Of a stretch of DNA of 6,094 bases, positions 1 through 5,387 are shown one piece after another. Source of the DNA: Thermoplasmata archaeon (lineage in GTDB: Archaea; Thermoplasmatota; Thermoplasmata; Thermoplasmatales; Thermoplasmataceae); contig JAJZKX010000123.1 of the NCBI GenBank assembly GCA_021850745.1, positions 1 through 6,094 of the forward strand. The letters are read 5' to 3'. Positions within the stretch are counted from its first letter, which is position 1. The number at the start of each line of letters is the position of its first letter. Below the pieces are notes generated by a model. That model saw only the letters and a program-made list of their open reading frames with translations, did not search any database and was not told the origin of the DNA. Both the position numbers and the translations under genes were made by a program.

Positions 1-31
1 TCAGCTGCTCAACCAGCTAAGCTACAGTGGC
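1..31 (-). tRNA. 5' half of a tRNA gene, cut by the window start
   Basis: Read on the minus strand from base 31, the sequence folds as the first 31 positions of a tRNA. The acceptor strand is GCCACTG (31-25), followed by TA at positions 8-9. The D-stem is GCTT (22-19) pairing with GAGC (10-7), one pair being T-G. The 8-base D-loop contains GG, then a single A, then the 5' anticodon-stem strand GCTGA (5-1). The anticodon and 3' half are outside the window, so the isotype cannot be called. The last D-loop base is T where A21 is usual, which is slightly odd. The gene overlaps the last 10 bases of the upstream DUF1015 gene. No clear TATA box sits about 25 bases before base 31, so co-transcription with the upstream genes is plausible. 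Confidence is limited because the closing 3' strands cannot be seen. Confidence 0.75.
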
Positions 32-1221
32 GGGATATCGATAAGAGACTCTATGGCAATACCTGAAGGAATCTTAGGGTAAAAATATGTTGACTTGGGT
101 GGCATTATCTCGTTTGCTATAACCTCATTCATGAATTCCTCCTTATCCCATTCTGGCATCAAGATCGCATAAGAGGCTTCTCCCTTGTCAACGGAATTTA
201 TAGCGGAAGCAACATCATTTGTGTATTTTACCATGGAATCTTTTTCATCCTTAGTCAGGTTAAGGGTTCTCTTGAAAATGAAATAATCCACGATAAATGG
301 TGAAGATAATCCCTGGAGATCTCCTTCCAGAAAGATATTCCTGAGGGATTGCCGGTTTGGTATGAGGGCATTGAACTTTCCGTCATATATTACAATGTTT
401 CCGTCTGAATGGTAATTGTTTACCTTTTCTACCTTGAATACATCAGAGAGATTCTGGAATATGGCCGCAGTTGTGTGTTTGTTGTCAGTGACAAGCCTGT
501 GGATTCCTCCTATCTTGATAGCCCTTTCATAAACTGAAGTGATATATACCAGGGAATATCTCCAAAATTCTTTTTCTTCCTTTGTTTTAGCCTCATGGTA
601 AAGCTCTTTCGACGCCTTAATTCTGTGGTGGCCATCAGCAATCACGGAATCCTTTCCCCGCAATATCTCCTGGATTCTGGATATATCTGCTTCTTCCTGC
701 ACAATGTAAACATAATTTTTTACACCCGTAGTTTCTTCAATGATCTTATCGGGCAATTTTCCTGAGATAATGCGGTTTAATGTCTTTTCCAGTTGATTTT
801 CAAAGGATATCAGAAATACCGGTTCCAGCTGGGTTTTTAGAGAATCCATCAGTTGCTTTCTCTGCTTTACATATATATCAATGGTGTTCTCGTGGGGTTT
901 CATTACCCCGTCTTCCGAAGTAATGTCCGTAAGGCAAATAACTCCCAATCTTTGGAACATCTCAGAGTTGTGCTTAAAATACTGCGATACTACAATCATT
1001 ATTGGGGCAGCAACCCTGATAAGGACGCTTTCTGAAATCCATTTCTTAAGGAGATCAATGGAATTCTGGTGGTCCCATTTCAGCCTGCTCAACTGGGTCA
1101 CATTGTATGGAATGCTGAGAAATGTTTTTTCCTGGTCTTCTGATATTGTATCAAATGGCGGAGAAACTACATTTTGGAGGTTTTTATTGTATAGAAAGGG
1201 TTTAAAGGGCTTGACTATCAA
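22..1221 (-). CDS. DUF1015 family protein (COG4198-like)
   Basis: A 399-residue soluble protein that matches the DUF1015 family over its full length; the biochemical role of the family is not settled. Recognisable blocks are the N-terminal KPFKPF...VSPPFDTIS (residues 4-27), KPHENT (108-113, the family's HE-T block), EPVFLIS (133-139), the hallmark ADGHHR (195-200) and GIHRLV (239-244). The DGHHR block recalls the ParB/sulfiredoxin-type fold used by some free-serine kinases, but that link is inference. The start is TTG: an in-frame TGA lies five codons upstream, and GAGGT sits 9 bases before the TTG as a good Shine-Dalgarno sequence, overlapping the stop of the preceding nfo gene. The 7-base gap implies co-transcription and probably translational coupling with nfo. 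The TAG stop coincides with positions 8-10 of the downstream tRNA, so the last codons are read from tRNA acceptor sequence. Confidence 0.9.
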   Translation of the reverse strand: MIVKPFKPFLYNKNLQNVVSPPFDTISEDQEKTFLSIPYNVTQLSRLKWDHQNSIDLLKKWISESVLIRVAAPIMIVVSQYFKHNSEMFQRLGVICLTDITSEDGVMKPHENTIDIYVKQRKQLMDSLKTQLEPVFLISFENQLEKTLNRIISGKLPDKIIEETTGVKNYVYIVQEEADISRIQEILRGKDSVIADGHHRIKASKELYHEAKTKEEKEFWRYSLVYITSVYERAIKIGGIHRLVTDNKHTTAAIFQNLSDVFKVEKVNNYHSDGNIVIYDGKFNALIPNRQSLRNIFLEGDLQGLSSPFIVDYFIFKRTLNLTKDEKDSMVKYTNDVASAINSVDKGEASYAILMPEWDKEEFMNEVIANEIMPPKSTYFYPKIPSGIAIESLIDIPPL

Positions 1222-1240
1222 TTTACGATTACCTCAAAAT
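1222..1240 (-). promoter_or_regulatory. Shine-Dalgarno and coupling junction between nfo and the DUF1015 gene
   Basis: On the minus strand the nfo stop reads AGG TAA and is embedded in TGAGGTAA. GAGGT is complementary to the 16S rRNA tail and lies 9 bases before the TTG start of the DUF1015 gene. This is the clearest ribosome binding site in the window. It decides in favour of the TTG start and suggests that ribosomes finishing nfo reinitiate on the next gene. Confidence 0.7.
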
Positions 1241-2086
1241 AGAATTTAATTGGGTTATATCTTCCATATATCCTTCCTCTCCCTTAGGCGTCTCCAATAT
1301 CATCGGCTTTCCCCTTATCTCCTCATCATAAACAAAATTTCTGAATCCATCCAGTCCAATGGTTCCCATCCCTATCTGCTCATGCCTGTCAACATTGGAG
1401 CCCTTCCCTTTTTTTGAATCGTTCATATGGAAACCGGCAAGGTATTTCATCCCAAGGTTGGATTTCAAATCGTCCATCGTTTCCGCATAACCTTCCATTG
1501 ACACCAGTTCATATCCTGCAGCCCATGCATGGCAGGTATCAAAACAGATTCCTATCTTATCCTTAAGTTCGATTCCGTCTATGATCATGGAAAGCTCCTG
1601 GAATGTTTTCCCGACGCTGTTTCCCTGGCCGGCAGAATTTTCAATCAGGACTTTTACATTCTGTTCTTCCTTCAAGACGGTGTTCAGGATAGAAGTAACG
1701 TTCCTAATGCCCTGTTCCAGGGAAGCATCTTTACGTGATCCTGGGTGGTATGTGACAGAATCAGCCTCAAGAAGATCTGCTCTTTCAATCTCGAGTTTCA
1801 GTCCCTCCATGACTTTCACTTTCAGTTCCTGATCGCTGGTTGCGCTATTCAGCAGGTATGATGCGTGTATCATCACATGGGAGATGTTATTTTTTCTCCT
1901 GGAATCCTTGAAAAGATCTATCTCTTCTATTCCAAGGGGTTTGGCCTTCCACTGCATCTGGTTCTTTGAAAACAGCTGGAAAGACCTGAAGGAAAATCCG
2001 ATAGCCCTATCTGGAGATAGTTCTATGCCTCCGCTTGTAGAAATATGCCCGCCTAGATTGATCACGTCTGTAATTTTTTGAGCCAT
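1229..2086 (-). CDS. nfo: Endonuclease IV (apurinic/apyrimidinic endonuclease, Nfo family)
   Basis: A 285-residue AP endonuclease of the TIM-barrel Nfo family, which cuts 5' of abasic sites in base excision repair using three zinc ions. All nine metal ligands of the E. coli enzyme have counterparts: His74 (MIHASYL), His114 (YHPGS), Glu149 (IENSAGQG), Asp183 and His186 (FDTCHAWAAGY), His220 (FHMNDSK), Asp233 and His235 (DRHEQ) and Glu265 (ILET). The N-terminal GGHISTSGG (12-20) and FTKNQ-like FSKNQMQW (39-46) also fit. Length is normal for the family (E. coli is 285). The ATG at 2086 has no Shine-Dalgarno sequence, so a leaderless mRNA is likely. A GTG at codon 8 would give an N-terminus closer in length to E. 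coli, but it has no supporting ribosome site. It is the first gene of the nfo-DUF1015-tRNA run. Confidence 0.96.
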   Translation of the reverse strand: MAQKITDVINLGGHISTSGGIELSPDRAIGFSFRSFQLFSKNQMQWKAKPLGIEEIDLFKDSRRKNNISHVMIHASYLLNSATSDQELKVKVMEGLKLEIERADLLEADSVTYHPGSRKDASLEQGIRNVTSILNTVLKEEQNVKVLIENSAGQGNSVGKTFQELSMIIDGIELKDKIGICFDTCHAWAAGYELVSMEGYAETMDDLKSNLGMKYLAGFHMNDSKKGKGSNVDRHEQIGMGTIGLDGFRNFVYDEEIRGKPMILETPKGEEGYMEDITQLNSILR

Positions 2087-2247
2087 ATTAATTTAAACAA
2101 AATAGCTTTTAACATAAAATATGTATTGTAGTTTTTCGTGTTATTATTGCAGGAACTCAGATCATTTTTTTTAGTCATACAAACTCTCGTATTTGAGGGA
2201 AGAATCTTCAACCTGCTTGCATTTGAAAGCACTTTGCCGCAAACAAA
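2087..2247. other. Intergenic region between the regulator gene and nfo
   Basis: A 161-base gap downstream of the TrmB-family gene and upstream of nfo. It contains the nfo promoter region and two short inverted repeats, GAAGA-A-TCTTC (2199-2209) and TTTGC-C-GCAAA (2233-2243). A run of eight T on the plus strand lies at 2166-2173 and has no obvious partner gene. No tRNA or credible protein gene was found. No strong minus-strand terminator is visible after the regulator gene; there is only a modestly T-rich stretch right after its stop. Confidence 0.6.
2108..2124 (-). promoter_or_regulatory. Putative TATA-box region of nfo
   Basis: On the minus strand the A/T-rich stretch ACATATTTTATGTT lies about 24 to 38 bases before the nfo ATG. 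That is the spacing expected of an archaeal TATA box driving a transcript that begins at or near the start codon. The absence of a Shine-Dalgarno sequence agrees with leaderless initiation. The stretch includes the inverted repeat ACATA-AAA-TATGT (2112-2124). This is a sequence-only prediction. Confidence 0.4.
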
Positions 2248-2964
2248 TCATAAAAGTTGATCCTTTCTTTCAATAATCATCTGGATGAACTGGTATACGT
2301 GCATCGAGAGCCCAGGGTTATCGGAGAATCCACAGGCATCAAGTTCGGCTCCAGCAATTAGCGCCTTCGATCTATCCACCACAATATCTGTTGCAATGAG
2401 GCCTTCCTTCCTGAAAACCTTGGCGTTTTGTGGGACCCTCTTGTTTGGAGGAGTAACGAATATGACATTCACACCCCTTTTTATCGCATTGTCGAGGTTC
2501 TTCTTTAATTCTGTTCTTATGTCCTTCACTCTGGGCGTGCAGATCACTATCTCCTCCTCGGATAGATTTATAAGTTCTGCCAATTTTTCAAGAACTGCCG
2601 TTTTTCCATAAATAGTGTAAATGAGCTGGGGGTCCCCTTTTGAAGGCATGATCTCCTGAAGTTCATTCAGCTGGGAGAAAAGTTCCTTCATTTTATTCTG
2701 GAACCTCTTTTCTATGGCATCGAGATCTTCCAGTTTGAACATCTTCGGCCTTCCCTCTGTTTCCTTTGCAAAGCCTTTCTGGACCAGTGACTCCATGATC
2801 TTATACGCAGAAGTTCTCGGGATCTTTGCCGTATCAGCGATAGTATCTGCATTGGCAACATTATGGTAAACTAATGCAGCAAAGCCCTGGGCTTCATAGG
2901 AAGATAAACCTAGAAGTTTTAGCATTTCCTGAAGCTTTAATATTCTATCAGATGTAGCTTCCAT
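2248..2964 (-). CDS. TrmB-family transcriptional regulator
   Basis: A 238-residue cytoplasmic DNA-binding protein of the archaeal TrmB type. Residues about 12-78 form the winged helix: LGLSSYEAQGFAALV (18-32), the recognition helix region IPRTSAYKIMESLVQKGF (48-65) and a wing with GRPKMFKL (71-78). A charged helical stretch (about 80-106) looks like the usual dimerising coiled coil. Residues about 112-238 resemble the phospholipase-D-like C-terminal domain of this family (IYGKTAVLEKLAELI, EIVICTPR, AIKRGVNVIFVTP, IVVDRSKALIAG). The length fits short TrmB proteins rather than the longer sugar-binding TrmB/TrmBL forms with an extra domain, so the effector is unknown. The ATG at 2964 has no Shine-Dalgarno sequence. 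The gene is divergent from the ubiD-ubiA unit, with a strong inverted repeat between them, which suggests autoregulation and possibly control of that unit. Confidence 0.9.
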   Translation of the reverse strand: MEATSDRILKLQEMLKLLGLSSYEAQGFAALVYHNVANADTIADTAKIPRTSAYKIMESLVQKGFAKETEGRPKMFKLEDLDAIEKRFQNKMKELFSQLNELQEIMPSKGDPQLIYTIYGKTAVLEKLAELINLSEEEIVICTPRVKDIRTELKKNLDNAIKRGVNVIFVTPPNKRVPQNAKVFRKEGLIATDIVVDRSKALIAGAELDACGFSDNPGLSMHVYQFIQMIIERKDQLL

Positions 2965-2979
2965 TGCTAATGATTCATT

Positions 2980-2991
2980 GTTAATTAATAG
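2980..2991 (-). promoter_or_regulatory. Putative TATA box of the TrmB-family gene
   Basis: On the minus strand CTATTAATTAAC lies about 16 to 27 bases before the ATG at 2964. This is roughly the right distance for an archaeal box A feeding a leaderless or very short-leader transcript. The inverted repeat at 2994-3014 begins immediately upstream, over the B-recognition element region, where a bound regulator would block or recruit TFB/TBP. Confidence 0.45.
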
Positions 2992-2993
2992 TC

Positions 2994-3014
2994 TTTATGT
3001 TTTCCAAACATAAA
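2994..3014. promoter_or_regulatory. Perfect inverted repeat, candidate operator
   Basis: The arms TTTATGTTT (2994-3002) and AAACATAAA (3006-3014) are perfect reverse complements separated by three bases (TCC). The repeat lies in the divergent region between the TrmB-family gene and ubiD. It abuts the regulator's TATA-like box and is about 50 bases upstream of the likely ubiD box. The size and symmetry fit the binding site of a dimeric winged-helix regulator, and the adjacent TrmB-family protein is the natural candidate. A transcription terminator is unlikely at this location between divergent starts. Confidence 0.6.
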
Positions 3015-3065
3015 AAATAGTGAAATTCGCAAGGTCAGAAAAAATTAATCTTAAGGAAGATTCCC

Positions 3066-3078
3066 AAATTATGATATT
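3066..3078 (+). promoter_or_regulatory. Putative TATA box of the ubiD-ubiA unit
   Basis: The A/T-rich stretch AAATTATGATATT lies 22 to 34 bases before the ATG at 3100. No Shine-Dalgarno sequence precedes that ATG, so the spacing suits a leaderless transcript starting at or very near 3100. This is a prediction from position and composition only. Confidence 0.4.
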
Positions 3079-3099
3079 CACAGATGTATTACCCCATAT

Positions 3100-4539
3100 A
3101 TGGTGTTCGAAGATCTTCGGGATTATATATCGTTCTTGAAGAAGAATAACGATCTGATACAAATCCAGGATGCAGTTGATCCTTACCTGGAGCTTACATA
3201 TATTCTGGATCGCGAGGAATATTCTGGCAAGAATAGATCTATCCTATTTGAGAATGTCAAGGGGAGCCAGATACCTGTTGTTGGGAATCTATTTTCAGGT
3301 GACAGGAAAATGGAGTGGATTCTCGGGCAGAAACCCTATGAAATAGGAATGAAGCTTAGAAATTTAATAAGGCCACCGGACGAATCAGATTCCATGATCT
3401 CAAGGGGACTTGAATTGCTGAGGGAATTATCGGGGCTAAGGCCAAAGATGCATAATTCACTGCCGTCATCATTGAAGGTACTCGATAAAGTTGACCTGGA
3501 CAGATATCCGATATGTACCACATGGCCGAAGGATGGGGGGCCATTCGTAACTCTCCCAGTTGTGATAACAAAAAACCCTTTAACCGGGGCAAGGAACGCT
3601 GGCATGTACAGGCTCCAGAAATATGACAGTGAAACACTGGGAATGCACTGGCAGATACACAAAGGCGGTTCCCAAAACATGCAGGATTCAAGGGAAGAAA
3701 AGAAAATAATGGATGTCGCAGTTACAATAGGCACAGACCCGCTCACGATCTTTTCAGCGGTCGCTCCGCTTCCTGACCCGTTTGATGAATTTTCATTTAC
3801 CGGACTTATATCGGGGAACAGGGTGGATCTTGTGAAGGGCAGTTCGGTCGATCTTGAATATCCTATGAACTCTGAGATTGTTTTAGAGGGATATGTTGAT
3901 CCGGCTGAAACAAGAATCGAGGGTCCATTTGGCGATCACACAGGATACTATTCACTTGAGGAAGAATTTCCAATTTTTCACGTGAAGCGGGTTATTGAGA
4001 AAAAAAATCCCATTTATCCAACAACCATCGTAGGAAAATTATGGCATGAAGACGTGGCCATAGGAAAAGCAATCGAGAGGATGTTCTTGCCGCTCATCAG
4101 GCTCCAGATACCAGAAATCGTTGATCTGAACACAATGGAAGAAGCAGTTTTTCATAATATGGTTGTAGTTTCAATAAAAAAGAGATATCCCGGTCACGCA
4201 AGGAAAGTCATGTTTTCCATATGGGGAACAGGGCAGCTCATGTTCTCAAAATTTGTCCTTGTAGTTGATGATGATATCAATATACACGACAGGAAACAGG
4301 TAATATGGGCGATGACAACCAGAGTAGATCCTGCAAGGGATATCACAATCGTACCGAGAACGCAGACGGATGCCCTTGACCATGCATCTGAAATGTTTAA
4401 TTTTGGCTCAAAAGTTGGAATAGATGCAACGAGAAAATGGAAAGAAGAAGGTTTCACAAGAAGATGGCCAGACGTCATGGAAATGGAAGGGGAAATAGTA
4501 AAAAGGGCAGAAGCACTATTGGATCGGTTCAACAGATGA
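3100..4539 (+). CDS. ubiD: UbiD-family prenylated-FMN-dependent decarboxylase
   Basis: A 479-residue reversible (de)carboxylase that would use prenylated FMN made by a UbiX partner, which is not in this window. Residues aligning with the cofactor and metal site of characterised UbiD/Fdc enzymes are Asn166 and Arg171 (RNAGMYRLQ), His187 (WQIHKGG) and Glu230 (PFDEFSFTG). The catalytic acidic block is EGPFGDHTGYY, with Glu274 and Asp279. The N-terminal FEDLRDYISFLKKNNDLIQI is typical. The first in-frame ATG (3100) is used; no upstream in-frame ATG, GTG or TTG exists nearby. The stop overlaps the ubiA start by four bases (ATGA), so the two are one translational unit. In this setting a quinone-pathway decarboxylase, perhaps the MqnL-type step of the futalosine menaquinone route, is the best inference. 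An alternative is the anhydromevalonate phosphate decarboxylase of other archaea, which is less likely given the UbiA partner. Confidence 0.92.
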   Translation: MVFEDLRDYISFLKKNNDLIQIQDAVDPYLELTYILDREEYSGKNRSILFENVKGSQIPVVGNLFSGDRKMEWILGQKPYEIGMKLRNLIRPPDESDSMISRGLELLRELSGLRPKMHNSLPSSLKVLDKVDLDRYPICTTWPKDGGPFVTLPVVITKNPLTGARNAGMYRLQKYDSETLGMHWQIHKGGSQNMQDSREEKKIMDVAVTIGTDPLTIFSAVAPLPDPFDEFSFTGLISGNRVDLVKGSSVDLEYPMNSEIVLEGYVDPAETRIEGPFGDHTGYYSLEEEFPIFHVKRVIEKKNPIYPTTIVGKLWHEDVAIGKAIERMFLPLIRLQIPEIVDLNTMEEAVFHNMVVVSIKKRYPGHARKVMFSIWGTGQLMFSKFVLVVDDDINIHDRKQVIWAMTTRVDPARDITIVPRTQTDALDHASEMFNFGSKVGIDATRKWKEEGFTRRWPDVMEMEGEIVKRAEALLDRFNR

Positions 4540-5387
4540 AATTCAGGGAACTTGCGGACTTTATCAAGCTTGAGCATACCGTTTTTGACATACCATTCAT
4601 AGTGTCAGGCAGTTTTATTGCAGCTAATGGTTATCCGGGGACTCTTGTCCTGATTCTTGTCATAGGTGCCGGAAGTTTCGCAAGGGCCACGGGGATGTCA
4701 ATAAACCGGATACTGGGAAGAAGATATGACCTGATCAATCCTAGAAAAAAAGACTGGGCACTCGTCAAGGGAACATTCAGCCTGAGATCTGCGGTAGCTT
4801 TTGCAGTTTTATCCGCGGTACTTTTTGAAACCTGTGCTTTTTTCCTCAACCGGCTTGTCTTTGAACTTTCACCAATAGTCCTTGCACTATTCATAATTGA
4901 TCCTCTGCTGAAGAAGATCACAATGTTAAGGCATTTTTTCATGGGATTGGTTATCGGCATAGGGGTCATGGCAGGCTACCTGGCAGTATCACCTTCATTC
5001 CCAGTTGCCCCGGAAATTTACATTCTCATACTTGCAACAGGGCTGTGGATTGCTGGTTTCGACATGATTTACACGATTCCGGACATTGACTATGACAAGC
5101 AAAATGGCCTGAAGACAGTAATGAGCAAGAGTGGGATAAAACGCGGAATTCACTACTCGGAATCAGTACATGCGGTTACCGGCACCCTCTTTCTCTCACT
5201 GGCATTTTTCATTAACTCATTCATATATATAGTAGCAGCATCGCTCATTATAATTCTCATCATTTACCAGCACTTAATATTGAAACCGGACGATCCTAAC
5301 TCAATTCGGGTATCCTTCCTCAATTCAAATTCGTTCATAGGGTTCATTTTCCTGGCAGGCGTTATTCTTTCTATATATGTTCATTGA
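4536..5387 (+). CDS. ubiA: UbiA-family prenyltransferase, probably for quinone synthesis
   Basis: A 283-residue membrane protein, hydrophobic throughout, with about eight to nine likely membrane segments. It would attach a polyprenyl chain to an aromatic acceptor. The N-terminal FIKLEHTVFDIPF (9-21) matches the UbiA/MqnP start pattern. The first motif reads NRILGRRYDLINPR (57-70): Asn57 and Asp65 are kept, but Gly61 replaces the first Asp of NRxxDxxxDxxNPR. The second motif is intact as GFDMIYTIPDIDYDKQNGL (174-192), with Asp183, Asp185 and Asp187. The C-terminal FLNSNSFIGF (261-270) also fits. The start is the ATG in the ATGA overlap with ubiD; an ATG at 4437 would add 33 residues encoded inside ubiD that do not belong to the family. 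The pairing with ubiD suggests menaquinone synthesis (MqnP-like). The 3' end overlaps the convergent transporter gene by 17 bases. Confidence 0.9.
   Translation: MKFRELADFIKLEHTVFDIPFIVSGSFIAANGYPGTLVLILVIGAGSFARATGMSINRILGRRYDLINPRKKDWALVKGTFSLRSAVAFAVLSAVLFETCAFFLNRLVFELSPIVLALFIIDPLLKKITMLRHFFMGLVIGIGVMAGYLAVSPSFPVAPEIYILILATGLWIAGFDMIYTIPDIDYDKQNGLKTVMSKSGIKRGIHYSESVHAVTGTLFLSLAFFINSFIYIVAASLIIILIIYQHLILKPDDPNSIRVSFLNSNSFIGFIFLAGVILSIYVH

Noticed and set aside
881..1249. Plus-strand 122-codon frame opposite the DUF1015 gene
   Set aside because: It is antisense to a clearly conserved gene, has no family resemblance and no ribosome site. The same applies to antisense frames inside nfo, the regulator, ubiD and ubiA.
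2063..2065. GTG at codon 8 as the true nfo start
   Set aside because: It gives a length closer to the E. coli N-terminus, but has no ribosome site. The ATG at 2086 is better placed relative to a TATA-like box.
2166..2173. Run of eight T as a transcription terminator
   Set aside because: It is on the plus strand, where no gene ends. For the minus-strand regulator transcript it would read as A.
2121..2174. A 17-codon plus-strand reading frame with four cysteines in the gap before nfo
   Set aside because: It is very short, has no ribosome site, overlaps the nfo promoter on the other strand and shows no recognisable family. Chance is the simplest reading.
3071..3139. ATG at 3071 as an alternative upstream start for ubiD
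   Set aside because: It is in a different frame from ubiD and reaches a stop after 22 codons.
4437..4535. An upstream ATG at 4437 giving the prenyltransferase 33 extra residues
   Set aside because: The extension is a charged, Arg/Lys-rich out-of-frame reading of the ubiD 3' end. The ATG at 4536 forms a classic ATGA overlap and starts exactly where UbiA homology begins.
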